Shown here: positions 1 through 10,910 of the stretch, in pieces
Numbering within the stretch: position 1 is the first letter of the stretch
Layout of the letters: every line of letters begins with the position of its first letter
Notes under the pieces: generated by a model
Seen by the model: only the letters and a program-made list of their open reading frames with translations
Databases searched by the model: none
Told to the model about the DNA's origin: nothing
Translations under genes and position numbers: made by a program
NCBI GenBank assembly: GCA_039090855.1
Contig: CM077024.1
Coordinates: 65,247,594-65,311,593, forward strand
Source of the DNA: Macrothele yani
Taxonomy: Eukaryota > Arthropoda > Arachnida > Araneae > Macrothelidae
Length of the DNA stretch: 64,000 nt
Direction of reading: 5' to 3'

Positions 1-157
1 TTACAACTTCCCTTGATGGAAACGAAAAATTGCCTCAGTTTTTTTCATCAATAAATGTCATTTCTTGAAAAAGTGACTGGCCTGTTGTGTTGCCATCATT
101 TTGATTTTTAGGGGTCTTGCGGTAGACCAATTTTTTTCAATAGAAATGAGGGATAGT
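1..157. other. Unassigned AT-rich sequence
   Basis: No reading frame, repeat or known element is recognisable here. It flanks the mariner relic that follows. Confidence 0.4.
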
Positions 158-1090
158 GTGGAAAGTCCAAGAATTATTGCCCACATTACAAAATTATATA
201 AAACAAAACAGATATAAAGAAAGTGACTGTACTAACTTACAATGTAACTACAAAAGTTAATAAATTTCAATGTGAGATCCCTTGGTTGCTCGTAGTACGT
301 CCAAGCGATACTCGATTTCATGCCATGTATTGGCAAAGATCTGAGGAGCTATGGAATTAATAGCAGCTGTAATACGCTGCTTCAGTTCCTGCAAATCAGT
401 ACAAGGCGTCTGATAGACACGATCCTTCACATAACCCCACATGAAATAATCCAAAACGTTTTTGTTGTTTTCCACTCGATTCAGCATATCTGCAGCGGAA
501 TCGTATCGCAGAGTGTGATCATTTAATGTATCTTTTGCTCTATTTGAATTTTATAAGCATGATACTTTAATTTCTTGTGCAAGATATCGTGAACTGTCGA
601 TTTTGGAATGCACAGTTCTCTGCTTGCTTTACGAACGGATTTCCTGGGGCTTCATCGGAAACTTTCATTAACTTGGTCAACCATCTCGCCACTGATGCTA
701 GGCCTACTGGCTTCTCCACGATGTTCTACATTACCAGTTTCTTTAAACTGTTTCATCCACCTCTTAATTGAATTCGTTGACAGAGGCTTACAACCATACT
801 CTAAATGGTACCGTCTTTTAACTTTAATGACAGACTTTAATTCTATAAGCCATAACACACACATCGCCTTCTGCTGTATGGATGGCATGACTACTGATTA
901 CACATTTCTCATACATTCCTCATCAGGCCACACCTAGTGCCATCTATCGGATTCTGGGAATAACAATTCTACAAAACAAAAATATAGGAACCGTGTTAGT
1001 AATATGTGCCATAGAAAAATGGACAACGCTCATAGTTTTTTTGTACATGATTTTGTAATGCTTTTTATGTTTCATTGGAAAGTTTTGATT
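158..1090 (-). mobile_element. Internally deleted DUF4817-type mariner-like element (copy 1)
   Basis: This is a minus-strand relic of the same family as the longer copy at about 40866-42205. Left-end sequence (GTGGAAAGTCCAAGAATTAT) and the following 130 bp match the reverse complement of the right end of copy 2. The other end, near 1030-1090, matches its left end but is badly decayed. The middle of the transposase is missing: the reading frame jumps from the LNRVENNKNV region straight to LDYFMWGYVKD. Most of the DDE catalytic core is therefore absent and the copy is non-autonomous. Boundaries are approximate because the outer termini are eroded. Confidence 0.75.
257..888 (-). pseudogene. Deleted DUF4817/mariner-like transposase
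   Basis: Two frames survive. Residues encoded at 652-888 form the N-terminal DNA-binding (helix-turn-helix, DUF4817-like) part, with SVIKVKRRYHLEYGC, RWMKQFKETGNVEHRG and ASRPSISGE. Residues encoded at 257-487 form the C-terminus, with DYFMWGYVKDRVYQ and ITAAINSIAPQIFANTW, the region that normally follows the third catalytic aspartate. About 390 bp that copy 2 has between these parts is absent here, removing the first and second catalytic residues. A frameshift also separates the N-terminal part from the middle. The element cannot encode an active enzyme but keeps both flanks. Confidence 0.75.
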
Positions 1091-3111
1091 TCTTTTTTGG
1101 TTGGAAAAGCTTCTTTCAGCCAAGGTACTTCCAGCTGAAATAGTAAAAAACTATTGGGTAAGTTTTGCCACTTCTGGGAATGCCTTCTGAAATCCAGTGG
1201 TATTAAATATTAGTAAACTTCATTGAGATGGCTATGCAAATAGCCAGGCTTTGCATAGTGTGTGGAGAGTTGTGTTTTCAGTTTTGTGCAATGAAATCTC
1301 TGCATCTGAGACTCTACTAAGGATTGAAATACAGATCTTTGGAAAATTTTTAGCGTGATTTTTGAAATTTGCGAAGTTCAACAAATGACAGAAATTTTAG
1401 TTTGTTAATATCAAAAAAGCAGTTCGAAATCTGAGTCTACATGGTATCCACAGTTTCAAAATGTATTTGATAGTAAGCATCTTTTTGCTTATGATATTTT
1501 CTGCTCTTTGTCTTGGTCTACAAAGTTCTTAATTTTTTTTTCAAAATATTACAATTTTAAGATTTTCAAAACTGTGTCATAGACTGCAATAATTTTTGAA
1601 ACTCTTAAAACTGTTTTGTACAGAAACCAATACCATGGATAATTTTTTTCTATAGAATTTTAAACACAGTTTCAGATTTGGGGAGGATTGAAAGCAAATA
1701 AGTTAAAAGTAATAATTTATAAATATAATTTCTGGCAGCAACCTGTAAATTTATAACCACACAGGCATGTTCAATCATGACACTGATATTCAAAGGGTTC
1801 AACATAGATGTAGCACTGCTGTTCAGCATTCTGATTGTAAAAAGCACAGCTTGAAGATAGAAATAAATAAAAATAATCAGCAAAGTAATAAAATGTCTAT
1901 CCACATGCAGTTGGTACCCCGTAAAACAAATGTGAGGAAAACACTGAAATGAAAGAAGAAGAAAAATTCATAATCTAAGAGTATGCAGTGCATCCAAACT
2001 CTTGACTGGTGACATTTGGAGTTTGGGTTACAGCCACTCATATTTCTCATTTCCCTTCTGTTTTATTTGCAAGCACAGTCCACAGAACTTTCAGTGTTTT
2101 TTGTCACCAGTACAAGAAGTGGTAATGTGTGACTTTGCTAATGGATTTGCTATGTGTTCCTACATGAGGCAAGCCAGCATGCAATGTTTTTCCACAGTCA
2201 ATATAAAATGAGCGACTTAATATATAACTTGCATTGTATTATTGTTCCCTATTTGAACAAATTACGCACTTATTTATGTAATACTGTTTCTAGTGGCAAC
2301 ACTGGTTACTGGTAGGCTTGGTACCTAGGAAATCATGAAGTAGTATTCTCCCCAGAAAACGGCTTTAGCTGAGCAGTTAGGAATGTCAGTAAGGAAGATT
2401 TTTGTGCAACCCCTCCCCCGGCTAATTGTGCAACGGCCTGGAAAAAGAACAGCTTTTAACTTTATTTCTAAAAATGTTGGAATTTAGTTCACTCTAAGTT
2501 TTAAAAAAATGACAAAAACAACAACAAATGTGATGTGATAGGAAAACAAAGGCATAAAATGAATTATTCCAAATTTTTATGGAATTTTTCATGCAAACAA
2601 ATAACATTTAAAATTAACAGTAGTGGGGTTCTATTATATTACTGTAGCTTCTCGTGCAGGGGAAGTGTGGCTCATGCAACCGATCTCTTCCTTCACAGTG
2701 ATTCTGTGGGTTAAAAGTATTATTTCCACTACCACTGCAACTACTTTTACAGTTGAACCAATGTAATTTTTGTTGCACTAAGATGCAAAGCTAATTTGTC
2801 TCTGAAAAAGCATTTGTTGAAATCACAAGTTAATATTACAAGTCAATAAGTAATTCAAAAGAAATAATATTATAATTATTACATGCTTCTGGGCTATTTA
2901 TATCTATTGACAGATGTTTTGGTATTAGCTATGGAATAATTCTGGTAATATTTCTTATAAATTACATATTTTCTACTCTTGGTAAGCCAACCATTTAGTT
3001 TTAGTACGTCACTGAAATTGAATGCCAGTATTATGAAAAAAGAATCTAGGAATAACAATGAATAAGTCCAATTGAAACAAGAAAGATGACACCGAATTTT
3101 CGGTTGTAATA
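1091..3111. other. Unassigned stretch, no gene seen
   Basis: AT-rich sequence with only short open frames that look like chance. I see no family motif, terminal repeat or convincing splice-site pair. It could be intergenic or intronic host DNA or decayed transposons. Confidence 0.4.
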
Positions 3112-5446
3112 AGCACGTCTTTTGAATCCGTTCTGACGCAAATTAAATTTATCAAAGCTATTCAAAGTCAATGGAACCGGTATGGAAAACAATAGTATCT
3201 GACTGAAGAAAGAAGTTTTTCAATCGGGTTTTTAATCCCTCAGATATTTCTGTAAACAGAATCGTGAGCTTACGTCCCCTGGTTACAGACTTGTGCGTTA
3301 AGAAAAACATGAATTCATATGCATTTTTGAACTTCACTTTCGCACCGGAAACTCTCTCCAACACAAAAAGAATTTTTCAAATCGGACTGTTAGAAACTGA
3401 GATATCGACAAAAATAAGATGTGACTTTACGTCCCCTGGTGGGAAAACCATGCATTATTTTAGGAAGAAAGTATTCTCAAAAGGTTTTTCCATATGAGCA
3501 GTATCGGTCCAAGAAAAAAAAAAAATTAGAGTTTTCAGGAGCCCAGATTTTGCTACAAATACATCAGAAGCAGAAATTAACACTTAGGCCCCCTGGTGGC
3601 CAAACGATTCTTTACAAAACATTAGAAAATATGTGAAAAATATTTTCCATCAGGTCTTGTATGCAATACAGGAAGAATTTTTCAAATTGGAATTTTAGAA
3701 GCAGAAATAACGTAGAAAACGCAATTTACCTTTGTGCCCCCTAACGTAAAGTTTATGATTTACTTGAAAATTTTGAATTTATAGGAAAAACATTTCTCAT
3801 CGGAAACAATATCCAACAAAGAAGGAATTTTTCAAATCGGACTCCTAGAAGTAAAGATATTGACAAAAATCAGATATACATCTATGCCCCCTGGCATAGA
3901 AACCATGCATTATTTCAAGAAGAAAATGTTCCTAAAACGTTTGTCGACATCAGTAGTATCGGTCAACAAACGACTCTTTTGTCGATCGAGATTTTAGAAG
4001 TTCATATTTTGCTGCAAATACATCAGAAGTGGAAATTAAGACTTACGCCACCTGGTGGCCAAACCATTTTTTACAAAAATTTGAAATTATGTGCAAATGA
4101 TTTCCCGTCAGGTGCTGTATCCGGTGCAGAAAGAATTTTTCAAATAGGAGATTTAGAAGCAGAGATATAGGGGAAAGCAATTTACCTTTATGCCCCTAGC
4201 GGAAAGTCTATGAATTACTTGAAATTTTCAAATTATATGAGAAACGTGTCACACTGGAAACACTATCCAACAAAGAAGGAATTTTTCAAATCAGACGCCT
4301 AGTAGTAGAGATATTGACAAAAATAAGATATACATCTACGCCCTGGCAAAGAAACCACGCATTATTTTAAGAAGAAAATGTTTCTAAAAGGTTTGTTGAC
4401 ATGAGTACTATCAGTCTACAAATGTTTTTGTTTTTTTCAGTCTTGAATTTGGAAGCTCATATTTTGCTGCAAATACAACAGAAGTGGAAATTAAGACTTA
4501 CGCCCCCTGGTGGCCAAACCATTTTTTTACAAAAGTTAGAAATTATATGCAAACGATATCCCCATCAGGAGCTGCATCCGGTGCAGAAAAAATTTTCAAA
4601 TCGGAGATTTAGAAGCAGAGATATAGGGGAAACGTAATTTACCTCTACACCTCCTAGCGTAAAGTCTGTGAATTACTTGAAAATTTTGAAATTCTATGAA
4701 AAACATGTCACACTGAAAACACTATCCAACAAAGAAGAAATTTTTCAAATCAAACTCCTAGAAGTAGAGATATTGACGAAAATAAGATATACATCTACGC
4801 CCCTGGAGGAGAAACTGTGGAATATTTAAAGAAGAAAATATTTTGAAATGGTTTATCGATGTGTGGCATCAATCCATGAAATAATTTTTTGAGTCGATAT
4901 TTTAGAAGCTCAGATTTGATGGCAAATACATCAGAAGCAAAGAATTAACTCTTACGTCCCCTAGTGGCCAAAGTATTCTTTACCAAAAATTCTAAATTAA
5001 ATGCAATAGATTTTCAATCCGAAGGTGTATCCGCTGAAGAAATTTTTTTCAAATTGAAGTTTTAGAAGAAGAAATATCGGGGGAAATGTAATTTACTTTT
5101 ACGCCCCCTAGCGGAAAATCTATGCGTAATTTGAAAAAGTATCTATATCTAAAATATTCTTCAACATAAATGGAATCGAAAGATAAAGGAATTTTTTCAA
5201 TCAGAAGGAAATATGTGAAATAAAACATATTTTTGAATTCGAGATCATCTGCATTTACGCCCTCTAGCGGCAAAATTATATATCGTAAAAAAACAACGAA
5301 ATAAAGGATCATTCGCATATTTCAAGCTTCCCAACGAAAAAGAATGTTTAAAATCGGACTAATAGTTGCAGAAATATTGTGGGTACAGACGGACGGACAA
5401 ACCGGTAACATAAGCACAATCTTTTTTTTTTTACAAAAGACGTGCT
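3112..5446. repeat. Tandem array in a unit with short terminal inverted repeats
   Basis: The unit starts AGCACGTCTTTTG (3112-3124) and ends with its exact reverse complement CAAAAGACGTGCT (5434-5446). Between them is a diverged tandem array with a subunit of about 152 bp, each carrying a CCCCTGGTGG-like or CCCCTAGCGG-like core. The subunits fall into three types that alternate, giving a higher-order period near 455 bp. For example, the 'CTGGTGGCCAAA' type recurs at about 3590, 4048, 4506 and 4960, and the 'TAGCGGAAAG' type at about 3740, 4193, 4648 and 5105. It codes for nothing I recognise. The right end can also fold on itself (GCAC..TCTTTT with AAAAGA.GTGC). A non-autonomous DNA transposon carrying satellite-like repeats is the most likely explanation. 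Confidence 0.8.
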
Positions 5447-5943
5447 AAAAAAAAAGAACTAATATTTACGTGACCGAAGCAGCTAGGTGGCCCACCGAGC
5501 CAAAAGGCTCTGGGGATAACATTAATTAAATGAAGGTTATATTTTGCTGAAGATTGTCACCAGGCTGTTTTCCTGTTTATGATGAACATGAAATGTGAAA
5601 AAAGTTTCTACAGCAGAAATATTAAGTGCAGGTTTTAGATTTTGCATGTTAGAGAATTTAGGGATCATATAATATGCCAAATACAAAAAAAATTAAAAAA
5701 AAAATCTGGGAAGCTTTAAACTGTGATTCAAGTGTGGTTGGAACATTCAGTTGTATGTTAATCATAGCAGAATCATACTTTTATTTTATTAAATAAATCA
5801 TTATCATATTGACTCTTAACTTTTCATGCTTTCTTTAGCAGCAATCTATTTATCTTTGTTGTTTTAACATCATGAAAACTCTTGTATATATATTATTGCA
5901 AAACGTTCAGTGTTAATTCATACTTTTTTTTTTTCTATTACAG

Positions 5944-5977
5944 GAACAAAGGCCAATTCCCAAACCTTCTTGTGATG
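5944..5977 (+). other. Candidate 34-nt host exon
   Basis: A pyrimidine run of more than 15 nt ending in CTATTACAG (acceptor) precedes 34 nt, followed by GTATGAG (donor-like). The 34 nt are open and would encode a proline-rich stretch, EQRPIPKPSCD. Nothing upstream or downstream in the window supplies a partner exon, so this could be chance. Confidence 0.25.
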
Positions 5978-6599
5978 GTATGAGGGATTTTGAACATAAG
6001 TGTTAGATCTTGTTTAAATTTTCTTCCTTTGTTGGTGAACTTTTGAATGCCTACTTATCTGATATCATTCATTTGTAAATATCATAGCAAATACATTTGA
6101 AATATGCTCCAAGTAATGTTCTTTATGCTCATTAATATTTTTCATACATAGTTAACAAAAAGGAGGCCACTGAAGTTTGGTATGTAATGAGGATGTATTT
6201 GTACAGAAGTCTCCAGCCTAGTATGCCAAATATATTGCAATCTGTTTTAATATGTGCAATTAATAGTTTCCTAAAAACTGGAGATTTCTCAAACTTTTGG
6301 CAAACTTCATCATGTGCCTTACGATGTTACCTCAGAGATGTTTCACTCCAGCATGTAGCAGCATAAATATTATGGAAAATCCAAATTAATAGTTCCGCAG
6401 CAGTAAATTGGTCCAGTGGCATAGTGTAAAACTTGGATAAACATATGTGAATTTCTCAAATTCACAGAAATTTTGTTATGTAAAATGAATTTTGTGTTAA
6501 ATGTAATGTTTATACTCCTGATAAATGGAGGGAATCCTCTGAGAGAATTTTGAAGAGTAGTAGAAGCACACCATTTTTGTAATTATAGTTTAAAAATAT

Positions 6600-6621
6600 G
6601 AGAGAGAGAGAGAGAGAGAGA
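6600..6621. repeat. (GA)n microsatellite
   Basis: About eleven uninterrupted GA dinucleotides. A second short GA run is present at about 22070-22083. Confidence 0.9.
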
Positions 6622-6775
6622 AATATAGATATTCCTTGTCAGGTTACAAACTAAAATTCATAAACAGCCTTATGCAAAAAAAATAAAACCAACACAAGTA
6701 AGCTAAAATTGCGAAGAAATTGTTATTTGCCATAGAGATTCGTATCCATGGCTCCCGTAATGCATACATTGAGTA

Positions 6776-8660
6776 AATTTGAATTTGAATTTAATGAAAA
6801 TTCTGCCACACAACACAGTACATCAAGTTTAACAAATTACAAACATCAAAATTGTCATATGTACTAAACTAAAATTAAATATTAACACAATGTTAGCACA
6901 ATGCAATGAAAACATGGAATCACAGTAATATCACAAAGTTCAATATAAATTAATAACATTTAGTACTAACTATTTATTGCAAAAGTAAACAAGAGCTCAA
7001 ACCACCTCAGATATATCTAGCATAATAATCGTAAACATACAAGCACTAAAACTCATTTATAATTGACCAAAAAATCAATACAAAGTAATTCATCAAAAAA
7101 ACAAAGATAGCGTAATGTACTATGGAACAGTAGCAGCCAGGGAAAAAGGCTTAAATTTAAGCCTGACGAGCCCCTGATCTCCAAAGGTAGATGAGTCAGG
7201 TCAAAACAATAAAAATAGCAACATTAGAAATACGACCGATATTGACATACCGTGAAAGAAAGAATACAGGAACTCAATCAAACAACAAAAACTCTCGTAG
7301 CAGTTTTTTAAATGCCTCGGAGGCCACTATCTCCCTGATGTATAATGGCAGTCTGTTCCAATCTGGTGCGCGCCCTAGGAACCACAAAACTTTCATGACC
7401 TTGAGTATCATGTGAATGGGAGAAACGCTGTAATTGCAATAGTTCAATATACCTATTCGTATGGACTCTGTCATGCATAAATAATAATAACCTGAAAATG
7501 AATATTTTATTGAAGGGAAGTATGTTATAAAGACAATAAATAATACCAATAATACCAGTATTTAAAAATGAATTTAGAAGTCGAATGTATTTTCTCTGAA
7601 GAACAAGAATTCTGTTAACGTTACCATCCGTTGTCTGTCCCCAGGCCAAAATACAATAAGACAACATGGAATAGATAAAGGAATTATATAGTATTAATCT
7701 GAGTCTTATTGTCAGAAAACTAGAAATCCTAGAAATAGCGCCAATATGAGACTTAAGAATATTTGCTAAATAACTTATATGGACATCCCAACACAAAGTC
7801 TCATGTAGTATAACACCCAGAAATTTCACAGAAGACCAGAATGCAACAGAATCCCCATTCAAGAAAATACCAGTAAGCGACAACAGCTGAAGACCACGGC
7901 CCGAAAGAAAGACACAGGTTGTCTTATTAGTATTAATTGTAAAAGCGTTACAAACAAACCAGCGAGATATCTCCTGAAGGTCACGATTTGCACGGGGCAG
8001 TATCTCGGACAAAGAATCCCCAGGAAAAAATAAGCTGGTGTCGTCAACATATAAGACTCTGTGAGAAGTAGAAACAACGTTAAATAAATCATTTACATAA
8101 ATTAAAAAAAGCATAGGGCCTAAGACGGAGCCCTGAGGAACTCCAAAAGGAACTATTTGAACTGAAGAGTGAATACCCTGTATTTGTACATATTGTGTCC
8201 TGTTAGACAAATAATTCTCGAAAAATGAAAGTGCGACTCCCTAATCCCAATATGTTGTAATTTAGACAAGAGAATATCATGGCGAACACAATTGAATGCT
8301 CTTGACAAATCGCAAAATATACCCAAAACACACTTTCCACAATCTACATTTGACTGTAAAAAATTCATGGCATCCAATAACGCTGTCTCCGTTGAGTGAC
8401 CCTTCCGAAAACCGTGTTGATTCCAATGTAAAATTTTATTCAAGTCCAAAAATCCTGACAAGCTATTCAAAACCAGCCTCTCCAGTATTTTAGCGAATAT
8501 CGAGATATTTGCAACTGGACGGTAATTAGCGACATCAGTTCTGTCACCCCTTTTATGGATAACCGAAACCCTACTTACTGTAAAGGAAGAAGGAATTTTC
8601 CCAGTTAAAAAGATACAATTGAAAATATGACTTAACGGTATTACCAAATTTTGAGAAGCA
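6776..8660 (-). mobile_element. CR1/L2-like LINE, 3' part
   Basis: A 5'-truncated non-LTR retrotransposon in reverse orientation. Its RT-coding part lies at 7308-8647 and is followed (toward lower coordinates) by an apparent 3' untranslated region. That region ends near a short TTGAAT-type repeat at about 6776-6800, which would be the tail. No clear target-site duplication was found, so both limits are approximate. Confidence 0.7.
7308..8647 (-). pseudogene. LINE reverse transcriptase (CR1/L2-like), frameshifted
   Basis: The upstream segment (8153-8647) has the finger/palm motifs SVIHKRGDRTDVANYRPVAN and GFRKGHSTETAL, and the palm A motif FCDLSRAFNCVRHD. The downstream segment (7308-8210) has PFGVPQGSVLGPMLFLIYVN and the catalytic box as YVDDTSLF, then the thumb motif VKFLGVILHETLCWDVH. 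The two segments are in different frames and overlap near 8153-8210, so at least one frameshift splits the enzyme. The endonuclease domain is missing by 5' truncation. The LIYVNDL-type block suits the CR1/L2 group, but the exact clade would need a tree. Confidence 0.8.
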
Positions 8661-8985
8661 TACTTATGTATTATGTATAGTTATGCACCTGAAAACTTTT
8701 TATTTTTAGTAGGGATAACATTATCAGCATAGGATAAAATCTACATGAAAAGAATTTTTTGCCAACATTTCTACCAAACACTTCAAAATTTGTGCCCCCC
8801 ATCATGCTTAACCCCTAATCACCCACCCATCCAGTTCTGAGCAGCTGGTGTCATGAATAAGGTAATCCAACAGTATATTAAATATTGCTTGCAATGGATA
8901 CAAACATTGTAACTAAAGAAGCACAGGTTTGTCTTTTTTACGCTTTCCAACCGTAGGTCGAAGAAGCGTATATGCTCCAGCTTTG
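8661..8985. other. Unassigned stretch
   Basis: No gene or repeat recognised between the LINE and the tandem repeat. Confidence 0.35.
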
Positions 8986-9300
8986 TCCGTCTGTACGATA
9001 ACTCGCGTAAAAATGGTTTGATTTTGATGAAATTTTAGTATGTGGTAGGGGACCACCTGGAGACAAACCCTATTGAAAATGGGCACAATGGGGTCAAAGG
9101 TCAGGACATAGGAGCAGGATCCATTCCATTGCCCTTATGCATCATAACTTACATAAAAATGGTTCGATTGCGACAAAACTTTATCATGTTGTTCCGTATG
9201 TATACTGAACCGGTTCTGTTGAATATAATCGAAATGGGGTCAAAGATCAGGACACGGGCGAGATTTATTCCACAGCCATTATTATCATAACTTGAGTAAT
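8986..9300 (+). repeat. Tandem repeat, period about 145 bp, two full copies
   Basis: Units begin at about 8999 (AACTCGCGTAAAAATGGTT), 9147 (AACTTACATAAAAATGGTT) and 9289 (AACTTGAGTAAT, partial), giving spacings of 148 and 142 bp. Each full unit ends with a GGGGTCAAAG(G/A)TCAGGACA block followed by a GCAT/TATCAT junction. It is non-coding and looks like a decayed satellite fragment. Confidence 0.75.
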
Positions 9301-9525
9301 GATTTCTGGTATGTTGGAAAGCGTATCGTAATTAATGCATTGCACGATTTTACTAACTTGTTTCCATAATGGTCATTATTTATGAGGCATAACTAAAATT
9401 TGTTGTTGCAATGTTACAGCTCATAATGTATTCCTGCATAATCCATTAAAAAAATCAATATTGCATTTAAAGGAAAAGCATGTATCACATTTTCATGTAC
9501 CTTATATGAGGCTACATCTTCTGAC

Positions 9526-10850
9526 TTTGTTCATAACACAAATCAGAGACATTTCATTCTTAATTTGGCAACAGCAAAATCAGCTCTAATGTGTTGTACA
9601 TCCATATCAGCAACTTCCATGACTGCAGTGGCCAACAATGCTAATGCACTTAGTCATTCTTGCTTCATTGCACTTCGTAAATAGTTTTTTTTATCAGTTT
9701 CAATTTGGAGAAGGACCTTTCCGCATTAGCAACCGTAACTGGTATGGTTAGAAATCATATCATTACAATTGATATCTGTAAACTTGAATGTAGGCCTATA
9801 TTAAAAACTCAACTCATATTAGAATATTTTACCAATAATAAATCGGCCATTTTTCTCTTACAGTATTTAGGTTTTGAATTTTGTTTGCAAACACTAATAA
9901 TAACAGTTGCATAAGAAAAGCATCTCCTTCATCTTTATTGTATTGCTCCAGCAACTGACTAGCAAATTTTTTGATATCTGAATTGCCGCCCCGGTGGCGC
10001 AGTGGTCTAAGCGATGGCCTCTGATCATTCATCCGAGCGGGGTCCGGGTTCGAATCCCGGTGAGGCATGGATGTTGTGTTTGTCTTACGGCACTGGCTCT
10101 CTCCCTTCCCTGGAACCAGTGACCCTAAATTAGGGACGGGCGACTGCTTATAGCCCATTGAGTTGCTCACTGTGGTCGTTAAACCTCCAATCAAAAAAAA
10201 AAAAAAAAATATCTGAATTATTCAGTTTTAAAACATTTTGTGGCTGAAGAAGTGAAAAATATTTTGTGACTGTTTGCATTCCCAAAAACCTTGTCTCAAG
10301 TGGCACTTTAACAATATCAAGTACTCTAAGGTATACATTTATTTTATATATTTCTTTGTCAACTACTAAAATGCTTATCTAAAGAAAGCTCGTCGAAATA
10401 TCTTTTCACAATTTTCCTCCTCCAATTTTTAAATGTGCAATTTATGCCACAGTTCTCAGCAATCGCTTTTGCTTCTGAAACAATTTCTTTGAAACCTTCA
10501 CGATTTCTCTTGAAGCTGTATTTAAAATGCTACAAGCTTCCTAAGATCTAAGTCAGTGGGCTGCAAAATTTTTAATGGAAAATCTGCAATAGAAAGTATT
10601 TTTATAACTAACGTCATTATGACAACAAATTCAAAGTTCTTAATTATTCTTTTTAGCATACTTACTTGATCTCTTTGTCCTTTTTAACACTTTCTAAACA
10701 AAATCTGGAGAGTGCTTTCAAAATGTCAAGAAAACGTTCCTTGACAGCAATGCATAACAGCAAACTACTAAACCAGTGAGTCAGATTTAATTTTTTAATG
10801 TTGTCTCTAATTCCTCTGTTATTATTTTAGACAGAATAACCCATGTTTAA
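9526..10850 (-). pseudogene. hAT transposase relic (ZMYM/TTF-zinc-finger type)
   Basis: Read on the minus strand, the C-terminus at about 9640-9760 is the hAT dimerisation signature, VTVANAERSFSKLKLIKNYL followed by RSAMKQE. Upstream pieces include NNSDIKKFASQLLEQYN (about 9935-9985, continuing beyond the SINE) and the KIVKRYFDE-like block near 10400. Stops and frameshifts are frequent, and a SINE (9985-10208) interrupts the coding region. The family is the ZMYM/DUF4371-like hAT group common in arthropods. The N-terminal zinc finger and clear terminal repeats were not found, so the limits are approximate. Confidence 0.65.
9985..10208 (+). mobile_element. tRNA-derived SINE (copy 1)
   Basis: The head is tRNA-like, with an A box (TGGCGCAGTGGTC) near 10002 and a B box (GGTTCGAATCCCGG) near 10048. 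It is followed by an unrelated body of about 120 bp and a poly(A) tail of about 17 nt. An exact 11-bp target-site duplication, ATATCTGAATT, flanks it at 9974-9984 and 10209-10219, proving retroposition into the hAT relic. It is not a functional tRNA gene because the anticodon region and 3' acceptor do not form a tRNA. A diverged second copy lies at about 15003-15195. Confidence 0.92.
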
Positions 10851-10854
10851 TGCA

Positions 10855-10903
10855 CACACACACAACAACAACAACAACAACAAAAAAAAAAAAAAAAAAA
10901 AAC
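10855..10903. repeat. Low-complexity CA/AAC/A tract
   Basis: A CA run passes into AAC repeats and then about 20 adenines, directly before the mariner left end. Confidence 0.85.
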
Positions 10904-10910
10904 ATGTATT

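Larger units (their letters stand above)
5447..6775. other. Unassigned AT-rich stretch
   Basis: No transposon family is recognisable. It contains a candidate short exon (5944-5977) and a GA microsatellite (6600-6621), annotated separately. It may be intronic host DNA. Confidence 0.35.

Noticed and set aside
3264..4637. Several 60-80 codon open frames in the tandem array
   Set aside because: They follow the repeat period and change frame between units; no codon-level constraint.
10003..10075. tRNA gene
   Set aside because: A and B boxes are present, but it is followed by a SINE body, poly(A) and a target duplication, and the cloverleaf is not complete. It is a SINE head.
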